Notes under the pieces: model-generated
Database searches by the model: none
Seen by the model: the letters and a program-made list of their open reading frames with translations, nothing else
What the model was told of the DNA's origin: nothing
Assembly (NCBI GenBank): GCA_020152595.1
Contig: JAIGNY010004402.1
Coordinates: 127,001 to 191,000, forward strand
Length of the DNA stretch: 64,000 nucleotides
Direction of reading: 5' to 3'
Source of the DNA: Chiridota heheva
Lineage: Eukaryota; Echinodermata; Holothuroidea; Apodida; Chiridotidae
Made by a program: the position numbers and the translations under genes
Part shown: positions 12,395 to 22,211 of the stretch, piece after piece
Position numbering within the stretch: the first letter of the stretch is position 1
Layout of the letters: the number at the start of each line of letters is the position of its first letter

Positions 12395-12522
12395 CTTGAA
12401 AAATACCGGTCGCGGTGGAGTCTGTGCTCCAACCACGCCGCTTGAACCCAATCGCTGCAAAGAGTACCACGAATGGACTCGCAGCATAATCTGCACGCGT
12501 AACGCGTGAGATGGATGTGACC
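12395..12522 (-). pseudogene. Remnant of DIRS gag-like cysteine motif, copy 1
   Basis: Read on the minus strand, this block gives YACRLCCESIRGTLCSDW followed by HRLHRDRYF. The same peptide in near-identical form is encoded at 13237-13365 and 28312-28440. It has no usable start, and the frame is lost soon after. The C-x2-CC..C-x-DW pattern resembles a small zinc-binding or gag-type motif, but the exact family is not identified. Here one cysteine of the other copies is replaced by R-G. Confidence 0.5.
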
Positions 12523-13236
12523 GGAGCGTAAATCAAAGAAGCGTTAGCACGCTACGCCGGGACATCATGGGTGTGTAGAGCATCGACACTCGGAGACCTG
12601 TCCTCCATGTCCATGATACTGGTGAAAATAATTACAAAAGTGTAATGTTCAACGCAGACAATCTTAATTGCATTCGCACGAGTCGTGGAACTGCGTAGCT
12701 AATGGCTACGGGACCAAGAAGAAAATAGCTGTCGTGATGCTATACTTCTTGTAAAGAAAGTCATCTGTCACCTGACCACGAGCGTAGTAGCTAGTGGGCG
12801 TATAACCGGGTTAACCGTGCAGTGTCACGTTATCCCGTTAAAGATAAGTTCCGCTCACTGGAGCCGCCCAATGAAAGCGAAAGGACCCGTAAACGCAGCG
12901 GACCGTGGAATCGTATGGAACCGCACGGACCCGTAAACACGGGCCGCGGAACCTTCCAATGGAACCGCACGGACCCGTAAAACACGGACCGTGGAACCGC
13001 ACGGACCCGTAAACATGGGCCGTGGAACCGTATAACTGTCGTAGCCGTTGGCTACGGGACCAAGAAGAAAAATAGCTGTCTCAATGCTATACTTCCGGAT
13101 GAACCGTGCACGGTGTACGTCTTTCAAGAGGCGCTCCGCTGAGAGTGGCGCGGCCCGCCTCCTGGCTTTGGACCTGGGTGGCGGTGGGGAGACGAAGAGG
13201 GCCTATCAGACCGTCGCTTCTCCACTTTCTCCGCCG

Positions 13237-13365
13237 CTCTTTGAAAGTACCGGTCGCGGTGGAGTCTGTGCTCCGACCACGCCGCTAGATCCCAATCGCT
13301 GCAAAGAGTACAGGGATTTGACTCGCAGCATAATCTGCACGCGTAACGCGTGAGATGGATGTCAC
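13237..13365 (-). pseudogene. Remnant of DIRS gag-like cysteine motif, copy 2
   Basis: The minus strand encodes YACRLCCESNPCTLCSDW, then AAWSEHRLHRDRYFQ. This matches the copy inside the DIRS-like element at 28312-28440 almost residue for residue, including all five cysteines. Similarity continues on the gag side (13140-13236 versus about 28200-28311), so a piece of the gag start was carried along. Frame and start are broken. Confidence 0.55.
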
Positions 13366-13877
13366 CGGAGCGTAATTTAAAGAAGCGTTTGCACGCTACG
13401 CATCACGGGACATCCTGGGTGTGTAAAAACATCGACACTCGGGGACCTGTCCTTCATGTCCATGATACTGGTGAAAATAAATACGGAACTTGTAATGTTC
13501 AACGTAGACAGTCTTAATTGCGTTTACACGAGCTGTGGAACTGCGTAGCTAATGGCTACGGGACCGAGAAGAAAAATAGCTGTCAATGCTATACTTCTTG
13601 TCAAGAATGTCACCTGTCACCTGACCACGTAGCTTGTAGCTGGTGGGCGTACAACCAGATTAAACCGTACGATGTACGTTAACCCGTTAAATACGGACCC
13701 GTGTAAACACGGGCCACGGAACCGTCAACTGAAACCATCCGCCCCGTAAACACGAGCCGAGAACCGTATGGAACCGTCAAATGGAATTGTATGGAACCGT
13801 CCGCCCCGTAAAAACGGGCCGCGGAACCGTATGGAACCGTCCAATGGAACCGTCCGCCCCGTAACAACGGGCCGCGG

Positions 13878-13985
13878 AACCGTATGGACCACGGAACCGT
13901 ATGGACCACGGAACCGTATGGACCACGGAACCGTATGGACCACGGAACCGTATGGACCACGGAACCGTATGGACCACGGAACCGC
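13878..13985. repeat. 17-bp tandem repeat, six units
   Basis: CCGTATGGACCACGGAA is repeated six times without change, embedded in the mini-hairpin region. The unit is partly self-complementary (CCGT..ACGG). Three units make 51 bases, which keeps a frame open by chance. Confidence 0.9.
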
Positions 13986-14290
13986 ACAATGCCCGTAAAT
14001 AGGGCTGCGGAACCGTCCAACGGAACCGTATGGAACCGTGTCTATGGAACCGTCTCAATGGAACCGGCCCCCGAAACCGCACAATGCCCGTAAATAGGCT
14101 GCGGAACCGTCTGGGACCGTCCAATGGAACCGTACTGACCCGTCAATAGGATCTTACTACAACTTAGGCGACGCATATAGCGCCCCTAAGAGGTTATATA
14201 TCTCTCTCTCTCTCTCTTACCGTTACCGCTCTAGGCGCAACGCCACTAAGAGCGTAACCTTCTCAGTAAACTTCTTTTATATCTGAAAAG

Positions 14291-14595
14291 AGAAGAACAT
14301 ATATCCATGCATACATACACAAATACGGAAAAGTAAGTATGATCTTACGGACACGCTAAAGAGAGACGAGGCATAGCATTCTAAACAGAACATCAACACT
14401 TTCTGAAACAGAAAAAATTTCTCACTGAAAAAATTTCTTAAGAAGAGAAGAACATATTTCCATGCGTACATACATAAATACGGCAAAGTAAGTATGATCT
14501 TACAGACACGCTAAAGAGAGACGAGGCATAGCATTCTAAACAGAACAACAACACTTTCTTAAACAGGAAACAAAAACTTTTCTATCTGAAAAACT
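14291..14595. repeat. 155-bp tandem duplication
   Basis: AGAAGAACATAT begins near 14291 and again at 14446. Both copies continue with CCATGC, CATACATA, TACGG, AAGTAAGTATGATCTTAC and AGAGACGAGGCATAGC. A TC dinucleotide run (about 14196-14216) lies just before the pair. Confidence 0.85.
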
Positions 14596-15642
14596 TTAGA
14601 AACCCGAGAAAACGCATCCAAGCGCCGGGGTAGTGTGGGAAACACCAACCACTGTGTACTCGAGGTCTGTAAAGATAAAAAGGAAAGACTAGGTTCCCTG
14701 TAAATAGGACGTCGGAGAGACCCACTCCCGGTCACTCCAACACCCCAAAATTCAAGCTTGAAAATTAAATATTTTCTCTCAAATCTGTGTAAGAAAAACA
14801 AAAATAGTCATACGCTGGTAACGTGAAAACGAAAATAAGCTCTCTTGTAACAACTGTAGCTCCTTGGAGTTGTTAGAGGGCGACCCCTCAAACACCCAAC
14901 GGTGACTTCGACCCAATGCGCATGCGCCAAAATCGAAAAAGGAAATTGGCCTAATGCATACGAGAAGGTGTACTGAAATATCCTAACGTGCTAAAACACT
15001 ATACATAGTATAACGCTAGGCTCACCTCGAGGCGGGTGGGGCTGAGGGAGAAAAAGACTAAATCCCGGGGCGAGAGGTCCCCTAGACAGGCACAACTGGT
15101 GCTATAGGACCTAAAACACCCTCCACGAGAGTAGGACGCTCTCGAACTAGCCACTCGCTTTGTACGAATGGGGACAGAAATCGCTATCCTAAGTGTAGGC
15201 TACACGGGTAAAGCCGTGTAGGTCGGCCGAAGAATCTCGGACCCATGGCTACCTCGTCCTTACCTCGAAAGTCTTGAAAAGGCGAGCCGGATGAGAAAAG
15301 GCAGCGTAAAAACCCTCCAGGTAGAAGCTGCAACGGAGAAAAGAGTTAGAAAAAGGTTAGATTAATTAAAATAAAAATGACCAGTTTCAGCGATGTTAGT
15401 GCAAACAACGCGCTGAAAAAGAGTGAGGTGGTACAGAGGTATTATGGAGGTCAGGGCTTGGCTGGTTACTGCGTTTTTTAGGGTCGGTTAGAAGTGCGTT
15501 AGAATCAGGTCGTGTGACCAGATTGCATAATTATAGCATGGAAGGTAAGGTATAACTTGAAGTAAATATCATTAATGTGTGGAACCCATGGTAAGTGCTC
15601 ATCAATCTGTTGATGACAGGATTATCACTGAAAAGATTAACA

Positions 15643-16680
15643 TTTTTATTTTGAGGGTGAAAAAGTATTAGAACAGATTTTTGTAGCATTAAGATGTAAC
15701 TTATTTGACTTAAACCATATGATTATTTGATCCATCTCAGTGTTCATTTCATTTATCACATCTAAGAGGTTATTTTCACTATATAGAACATTGGTGTCAT
15801 TAGCATAAAGAATGAAATTAAGAAATAGTAATGAGCTTTGCGGAACTCCACATCTGATTTTAGGCTTAGAGGAATTATGATAATTAATAGAAACATACTG
15901 ATACTTGGCACAAAGACAACTAGCAAACCAAGCATTTGAAATGTCATGAATACCGTACGAATCCAGTTTTTTAAACAAAAAAAAGTGACCTAACATATCA
16001 AAAGCTTTGGACAGGTCCAAAAATAGACCTGCTGCAAGACGTCTATTTTCAAAACAATTTATTACAAAGTCAACAAGGTTTAATATGGCATATGAGGTAT
16101 TAGGTTGGGGTCTAAAACCAAATTGTTCTTCAAATAAGATTGGATGCTTGGTTAAAACAGAGTACAACCTACTAAAACAAGCATTTCCAAAACTTTAGAG
16201 AAGCAGGATAAAACTGAAATTAGCTGCTACTTCTTTTTCACCTCTTTTGAAAACGGGGACTACTTAGGTGAGTTTAAGATTTAAGGGAACAATACCTTTA
16301 CTAAAAGAACAGCTACAAATGTGTGTGAGTGGTTGGGAGATAAAACAAAAAACACTCTTAACTTTTTTGGAAGGTATTTTATCGAAGCCCAGACTTGAAT
16401 TCTTTAGTTTAGAAAGGCAACACAAGACCTCTTCTTCGTTGGTATGATTAAAAAAGAATGATGAACCTACGGAATTCTTCAAACATTCTAAGGGATCACA
16501 GAGATTATCATCATTAATGCTGTCACTAAGTTGAGGTCCAATATCAATGAAATAATTATTAAATGTATTGCAGATATCTATAGGGTTCATAATACTATTA
16601 TTTCCATTGTTTAATACAGTAAGTATTGAAGCAGAGGTTTTGTTATGCAGAATAGACTTAATACAATCCCTATAAAATCA
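15643..16680 (-). pseudogene. Decayed non-LTR retrotransposon (LINE) reverse transcriptase
   Basis: The upstream segment (16264-16680) matches the region before the RT core of Jockey/CR1-like LINEs: FNNYFIDIGPQ, then EEEVLCCLSKLKN and PLTHIC. After a frame break near 16200-16260 the RT core continues with EEQFGFRP, GLFLDLSKAFD, KLDSYGI and CGVPQ. The glycine-rich piece that normally follows is shortened, and the catalytic box reads YANDTNV where the family has FADDTN. Endonuclease and 3' end are missing. Its lower end abuts the large element ending at 15566; its upper end meets a dispersed repeat at 16678. It sits in the intron after the PAS-B exon, same strand. It cannot be active. Confidence 0.88.
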
Positions 16681-16753
16681 TCAGTCATGTCCATAATTTA
16701 ACTCCATCTTTTTCATCATGTTTGATGAAAGACAACAACAGAGTCAAGAACTT
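16678..16753. repeat. Second copy of the 22-bp array edge
   Basis: TCAGTCATGTCCATAATTTA, then CTCCATCTTTTTCATCATG and GACAACAACAGAGTCAAGAA, match 3329-3403 with few differences. Only the edge sequence and about one repeat unit are present here. Confidence 0.85.
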
Positions 16754-17905
16754 ATTTTGATGTCTAATTAAAGTTATTGAATGTAATGAATATCAAAATT
16801 TGTTTCATAATACCCAGTGCAGAAAGTCTACATTAAAAGCTCACATTCATTATCATTTTCTTTACTTTTATTAATCTTAAAATAAAACTGATTTTGCTTG
16901 GTTTAATTTTTTTGTCAAAATTTATTTCAGATATTAAAATCACCTTTACTTTGAAATTTCATTTGCATATATGTACTCAGTGGTTTAAAACAACAACAAT
17001 TCTTCAAATATTTCAATACATACAATCTTAAGGAATGTATTTAAGGCAGCTACAACTTCTAGTCTGAAACCAGATATACCTACCCAAATAAGTTGCCTCT
17101 TTCATATCTCCTCAATGGAATAAGGTGTTAGAGCACTTTCTACACATTCAATTCTATAAGTCTATTTTATAAAGTGGCCTATCATTGTGAGATTACAAGT
17201 GTGGGAACCCTTAGTGACTTGTTTGAGGCAATCTAAGTGACTTGTTGGATTAGTTTAAGTGAATATTGTATGTAGATATCGGGTAAACAGAGAGTGCCCA
17301 AGCAAGTTTGATCCCAAATTTCCAGCTGCTTCGGAAAGGGAGATTGAAAATAATGATGCCTTTCTTCTTTTCAGCCATGTTAACAGACATTTAAAGTAAT
17401 AATATTTTAGTAAACAAACTAACTCAATACTGTTTACTTCCAAATTTGTGTGACTTTTCCACAGCATGTGTGCATGTGCGTAATGGAGGTATGAAGCCAC
17501 TCTGTAAAATACATGGTCTTTTCTCTTTCAAAAGATCTTATGGTCTATTCTATTCATGTCTGAAGCAGGTTAATCTTTTCTCAATTCTCTATAGCTCTCC
17601 ACTGGCTCCAAATCAGGAGATACTCACAAATGAGAGCTTGTGGTAAATTCTCAACCAGGACAACCTAATCTCAAACAGTCAAATTTATGATACATTTTAG
17701 TGATACTATTTATCCAATCTGTGAATTTTGGGCACTGTATCCAATCTGTGAATATTAGGCACTGTTCTCAAACATACAAATTTGTAGTCGGATCTTAACT
17801 GTTCAAATATTACGTTCTACTTTTAACCAATTGAATTAATTTAATAATTCATTGTACCCTGCAAACTTACTTAATTTTCTCAATTGGAGGAATTTGTGGC
17901 CTGAA
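16754..17905. other. Gene-free intron sequence
   Basis: No gene or element was recognised. Short open frames on both strands carry no family motifs. Confidence 0.5.
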
Positions 17906-17908
17906 TTT

Positions 17909-18340
17909 GTTTTTTGCTCTGTTCTATTCGTAACGTTTTCATCAACGTTGTTTCCGTATCATCCTTGGCGTCAATTGGCAAGACTATGTGTCAAACAAAG
18001 TGGTGCTAGAGAAAGCAAGTCTCCCAAGCTTAAAATCCATCCTACTACAGTTACAGCTCTGCTGTACCAAAAACAGTCCTCTTTGTTGAACTCAAGAGTG
18101 AAAAATATGATTGGGGAGTCAACTAAAGAAACAACTCTTATCAGACTTGCAAAAGGAGGCCCTGAATTGAACAAATCAACAAAAGCAGCCAGCTGCAGTT
18201 TAGAGCCAAAGACAAGTTTTAGTAGAGCAGTGCAGCAAAAGGAAAGAGAGTATAAAGACCTCTAGTCTTGCCACTTGACGCCAAGAATGATAGGCAAACA
18301 ACGTTGATGAAAACGTTATGAAAAGAACAGAGCAAAACAT
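17909..18340. mobile_element. MITE-like element with about 75-bp inverted ends
   Basis: The left end reads TTTTGCTCTGTTCTATTCG, then TAACGTTTTCATCAACGTTG, then CCTTGGCGTCAATTGGCAAG. The right end (about 18265-18338) is its inverted copy with a few changes. About 430 bp in all. An open frame runs through the middle (to 18265, rich in Lys/Ser) but shows no transposase motif and starts within the inverted repeat, so it is not called as a gene. Confidence 0.8.
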
Positions 18341-18529
18341 TCCAGAGACTACAAAAATGGTCTGCACTTCACAGATTTGTCTTTACAGTCATCAACATGT
18401 TTGCTGACATTTTGCATTTCTTTTGCATGCGAGCATTCAGCCATTATTCTAAACTATTATCATTTTACAAGTGCTTTATATTTTGGTCCATTTCCAGCAA
18501 ATCTAAACTTGACAATATGAACAACTTAC

Positions 18530-18636
18530 TATCCAAATGACAGTGCCTCATGGCTTTGACATCCTGGGCATGAAGGAAGTGGTACAGATTCTGACCTGTG
18601 ACCTCATCATTTGCATAATCCAAAAAACTGTTAATT
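18530..18636 (-). CDS. NPAS3: NPAS1/3-like gene, PAS-B exon (second part)
   Basis: This 107-bp internal exon of a bHLH-PAS transcription factor lies between TTGCTTGTACAG (acceptor) and GTAAGT (donor). It reads INSFLDYANDEVTGQ, then NLYHFLHAQDVKAMRHCHLD. That matches the middle of PAS-B in NPAS1/3 and trachealess proteins, where the consensus is N-R-I-x-D-Y-M-D..GxxxYxFxHxxDVxxxRxxHxDL. One base at the start completes the Arg codon left open by exon 19692-19882 (AG+A), and one base hangs over at the end (phase 1). The next exon should encode KGQ..YYR and GGYxW, and was not found below this point, so the intron continues beyond position 1. Class II PAS proteins of this group dimerise with ARNT through bHLH and PAS domains and act in the nucleus. 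Confidence 0.9.
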
Positions 18637-18856
18637 CTGTACAAGCAAGAAATCAGAGAAAGAACAACTAAGCCATTAGTCCACACACAAATATTTATCA
18701 GATTTTCATAATATGACAAAATTGTTTTCCAAATATGTCTGCTTTTATCATACATCTTTATGCACAAATGTGTGCATAAAGAGGAAACAATGCTTCCTTT
18801 ACAACTAGCTTTGGTAATAGTAATTAATGCATGATAGTCTATGGAACTCCTGGCCT

Positions 18857-19073
18857 AAAAGGAGTACTAGACCGAAAAACTCGTTTTTGAGAAATACACA
18901 AATATTATATACACAACGCATCGATAAACTTCATGCCTACATAGCCCACAGATGACGTGAGGGCAAACGTCACTTGAATAATCATATTAACCAGAAAATT
19001 GCTATACCGTTGTGTGCTAGGGGGGGGCCCCTAAAAATACACCCTTACTTTTCTGGCTAGTGCTCCTTTAAAC
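18857..19073. mobile_element. MITE with AAAGGAGYACTAG inverted ends
   Basis: The left end reads AAAAGGAGTACTAGACCGAAA. The right end, read inward, is TTAAAGGAGCACTAGCCAGAA. Length is about 217 bp with no coding capacity. It lies in the 1.05-kb intron between two PAS-B exons. The TA or TTAA at the borders may be the target duplication. Confidence 0.75.
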
Positions 19074-19691
19074 ACACAGGGCATGAGGAAAATGGATGGA
19101 CAATGATTATGAGTTACATAAAAATACATCTTCCTTTAACATATTGGACATCCTACACCCCTCACTTTTCCCTTAATCACCCCCAAAATGTTACTAATGT
19201 CCCATAGGCATCGTCCCAACAAATTTGGGTAAAACTTTCTTTTGAATCTCTTAAGATATCCTGACAAAAAATGGACAAACTGATAAATGGACACATGATC
19301 AATCATAACCTTCTCCTCCTCCATTTGACATTATTAAATGTAACATAAAGTAACATATAATAACATCTGCTTCTTCATAAAAAAAAAAACCAGTCTAATC
19401 TATTTTTTTTTAATTCTGAAACTTTTCTCATTAAAACTTAAATCTGATAGTAAATTAATACAAATGCACATGTATGCATTTGTATGTATTCATATGCACA
19501 TTTTTTGTACTTGTATATCATTTGTATTTTCCTATTGTTTTTTTTTATTACTTTAAAATGAATTATAATGATTTCTACCTAATATATGCTCAGGCTCATA
19601 TGTATAACCTGTGAAAAATGTTACAAATGTTGCAATGAATTATTAAAAATCTCTACTCAGATAACATTTTGTGATGGAGTTGATCACCAAC

Positions 19692-19882
19692 CTCTCTTCA
19701 CAGTATGTGATTTTGAAGTCCATGTTGACCTTGCATACAAAACAAGTTGGTTCCAATCTGAGCTCATTGAAAGTTGGAGGCGGAAGAGCAAAGGCTACTC
19801 CGACAAACCCAAGGATTTCTGGTACATGTGTTTCATAGTTTGGCAAGTAACGTGGCCGAAGGGATCCTGTAATATAAATAAC
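19692..19882 (-). CDS. NPAS3: NPAS1/3-like gene, PAS-B exon (first part)
   Basis: This 191-bp exon has a strong acceptor (TTTTTCTTTTCCAG) and donor GTTGGT. It opens in phase 0 with VIYITGSLRPRYLP and runs through FALPPPTFNELRLE, then FVCKVNMDFKITYCEE, leaving AG of an Arg codon. In the family this is the VIHVTGRLR linker followed by the ALPPPT-x-NE entry to PAS-B and the FVTRVNMDxxIIYCENR strand, so the match is specific. The donor GTTGGT is weaker than the gene's other donors. A 150-bp almost identical but broken copy of the exon interior lies 248 bp away at 19952-20101 (upstream in the transcript). The neighbouring exons are 21579-21694 (before) and 18530-18636 (after). Confidence 0.93.
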
Positions 19883-19951
19883 CTGGAAAAGAAAAAGATC
19901 ACACAAATTTAATTTTTCTTCCATTTTCCCACCATATACGTAGGAGACGTC

Positions 19952-20101
19952 TATGTGATTTTGAAGTCCATGTTGACCTTGCATACAAAACAAGTTGGTT
20001 CCAATCTGAGCTCATTGAAAGTTGGAGGCAGAAGAGCAAGGCTACTCCGACAAACCAAAGGATTTCTGGTACATGTGTTTCATAGTTTGGCAAGTAGCGT
20101 G
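19952..20101 (-). pseudogene. Decayed partial tandem copy of the PAS-B exon
   Basis: About 150 bp match 19704-19853 with only a few differences, at an offset of 248 bp. One A is missing from the AGCAAAGGC stretch, which shifts the frame after FVGVA. The copy lacks both splice sites: on the acceptor side it runs into a C-tract (GGGGGGGGG on the minus strand), and on the donor side it departs just before the YCEER codons. It therefore cannot serve as an alternative exon in this form. The high similarity suggests a recent local duplication, or an assembly error. Confidence 0.85.
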
Positions 20102-21578
20102 TCCCCCCCCCCCACATTATTTTTGGGCACACATATAAACCAAATTCAGACAAAATTATACTCAGGCTAGTATCAGTATCATTTGCCATCATCAGTATTG
20201 TTTGCCACCCCTTCCCCCCCCCCCCCAAAAAAAAAGGAAGCTCCTACTGTATGCCTATATCACCACAACATCCAGCATCATTCATTTAAGCTCTCTTCTT
20301 CTGCATAGACAAACTAAAAAACAAGAAAGTAATCCATGGAGTTGCTGATATCATCACCTTAAGCACACAGCATAGTGGGGGAAATAGCGAACAGGGTCAC
20401 TATAGCTCTAAGACTTTTGACCTTGTGACCCTAGGTCACTAATTTTGTGGCATTTGACCACTTCACCCCAGATTTACAGGACACAAGTTCATGTACAAAG
20501 GTATCATGGTACAACATAGGGTTAGTACAGATCTTGCTTTCTTAGAGTTTAATGTGTTACTAAATTGTACAAACTCACAAAGTTAAGTCCATCAGAGTTT
20601 ATGAGCATATTAAAAAACTTTTTATAACAGCTGTAAGATCCACTTTTTATGAAATACATCAGCAGACAGTTTTAAGGCAAAGATTTGTTCTGATCATTTA
20701 TTCCTCAAGCAGAAGTCAATGAAAGTTTGAGATGACTTTAATAATTATCCACACACTGAGTGAATGAAGGCAGGCAATTTTTGATGTAAGACAAGACACA
20801 GTTAATTGTAAATTGATAAAACCTCCAACACATTCTTGAAAACAGCTGCTTATAGATAATTCGCAAGTTCTATTTTAAGAGATAAGCATAGCAGGGTGTA
20901 GTCCTCAATGACATCATCGATCATATTTTTAGTACTTGCAATGTTCCAAATCGAGAGATTGCATTAGCAGGTCAGCATGAGTCACTGTATGAGATCATTG
21001 TATAATTTTCTCAAACTACGCCACCCAGTTACTGATGCATAGTGTTATTGCGCAATGTTCATTACCCTCTGGAATGTCGTTGATCTGTTGTGAATGGACG
21101 CATGTAACAAACTTTAAATGTTTTTCATTCATAAAAAGGTATTTTACGAGTTGAAATGGGTATTTCCTGTTCAGTGTTTGGTTGTACAAATTGTCAAGGA
21201 CAGAAAAAAAGGAGTATTATTTTACAGATTTCCAGCGGAAGAGCAGATGGGCGAAATGGATAACTGCAGTGAAACGCAAAGATTACACACTAAGTTCCAC
21301 CAGTAGATTATGTAGTGCATAGCATAAGAAGCAATCATTTTTCCAACGGAGGTCAAGTACCATTTTGTCCCTGTCTATTTTCCGGAAATTTTCTTTAATT
21401 TTCTACAAGTTGTCAAAGTACATTTTCCTAATAGATAATAACCTGATACAAAGGGGACCACTGTAGATGCCCTGAAACAAATTATCTGACCATGTAACTA
21501 TGAGGTTTGCACTTTAAACAACCGAATAGAAAGTGGCCAGTCACATGACCACTAAACATAATAACTCGGTAAACCTAC
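20102..21578. other. Intron sequence with C-tracts
   Basis: Intron between two PAS exons. Poly-C runs occur at about 20103-20112 and 20213-20226. From 20340 to 20500 there are GACCTTGTGACC / TTTGACC motifs, resembling a common repeat also seen around 32600-33300. No gene was found. Confidence 0.5.
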
Positions 21579-21694
21579 CTTATACCCCGATGACTTGAAA
21601 TTTACTCCTCTCTTTGTCAAGGTGGATTTCATTCGTATCAAGAGGGATTTCTCTAGAGCTTCTGTTCTTGAACCAACTGACATGCTTAGATTAT
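21579..21694 (-). CDS. NPAS3: NPAS1/3-like gene, inter-PAS linker exon
   Basis: This 116-bp exon runs from acceptor TTATTATGCAG to donor GTAGGT. It enters with two bases that join the single G of exon 43065-43239 to give Asp, then reads [16 protein letters not shown] and [20 protein letters not shown], ending GYK in phase 0. The [10 protein letters not shown]-x-x-x-KSSGYK block is a hallmark of NPAS1, NPAS3 and trachealess between the two PAS domains. The family usually has SFFIRMK where this has SLLIRMK. The acceptor side faces a long trinucleotide array that begins about 22 bp away. The intron before it (21695-43064) is the largest complete intron seen, about 21.4 kb. Confidence 0.95.
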
Positions 21695-21715
21695 CTGCAT
21701 AATAACGAGAATTAA

Positions 21716-22084
21716 ATGACAAAATCAAAAATGATGATGATGATGCTGATAAAGATAAAGATGAAAATGATGATTAGGATGACTATGATGATGATGCTAA
21801 TGATGAAGATGATGACAATAATAATATTACAAGAATTAAATGACAAAATTGAAATGCAGATGCTAATAATAATGCTAATAATAATGCTAATAATAATGCT
21901 AGTAATAATGCTAGTAATAATGCTAGTAATAATAATAGTAATAATAATAATAATAATAGTAATAGTAATAGCAATAGTAATAATAGTAATAATAATAATA
22001 ATAATAAAAATAAAAATGATATTAGTGATAGTAATGATAATGATAATGATAATAATATTGATGATAATGATAATGATAATAATA

Positions 22085-22116
<32 letters not shown>

Positions 22117-22171
22117 AATAATAATAATGATAATGATAATAATAATAATGACAATGATAATAATAATAATG

Positions 22172-22211
<40 letters not shown>

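Larger units (their letters stand above)
11080..13680. repeat. Five diverged copies of a DIRS-leader-like block
   Basis: The landmark GTTCAACGCG/GTTCAACGYAGA recurs at about 11355, 11868, 12147, 12646 and 13497. It is preceded by CACGCTACGC..GGGACATCCTGGGTG and CTGTCCTCCATGTCCATGATACTGGTGAAA. It is followed by GTGGAACTGCGTAGCTAATG and CTATACTTCTTGTAAAGA. The same order of landmarks occurs once at 28440-28760 beside the DIRS-like RT. Spacing varies (about 280-850 bp), so this is a set of rearranged copies and not a simple array. The segment near 11580-11640 (CCGTG-AAGTAATCCAATGGCTC) matches 28936-28960. Confidence 0.75.
12880..14135. repeat. Reiterated CCCGTAAACACGGGCC mini-hairpins
   Basis: Short units built from GGAACCG(T/C)ATGGAACCG and CCCGTAAACACGGGCC recur about a dozen times at 12880-13030 and 13690-14135. 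Each contains a CCCGT/ACGGG stem with a small A-rich loop. Open frames in this stretch (such as 13679-14124 on minus) follow the repeat and carry no protein signature. Confidence 0.8.
8365..15566. mobile_element. Large CpG-rich inverted-repeat element related to a DIRS-like leader
   Basis: About 46-bp inverted ends enclose 7.2 kb. Left 8365-8410 reads ATTTACTTCAAGTTATACC, TTACCTTCCATGCTATAATATGCAATC; right 15521-15566 is its reverse complement with one change near ATAATTATG. The right end also carries 115 bp shared with the element at 7036-8370. The interior is GC- and CpG-rich, unlike its surroundings, and has no long open frame. It contains a poly-T run (8459-8477), hairpin repeats, five diverged copies of a block also found beside the DIRS-like RT at 28.4-29.1 kb, and two copies of a minus-strand cysteine motif. 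Inverted ends plus this homology suggest a degenerate or non-autonomous DIRS-type element, or a DNA transposon that took up DIRS sequence. The regions 8480-10290 and 14600-15420 hold nothing recognised. Confidence 0.6.

Noticed and set aside
17852-18265. 137-codon plus-strand frame
   Set aside because: Begins in flanking DNA, crosses the inverted repeat of a MITE and has no transposase motif.
1-18529. Next PAS-B exon (KGQ..YYR..GGYxW)
   Set aside because: Not found by eye on the minus strand between the exon at 18530 and position 1.
19952-20101. Mutually exclusive alternative PAS-B exon
   Set aside because: The copy has a frameshift and no acceptor or donor, so it is called a broken duplicate.
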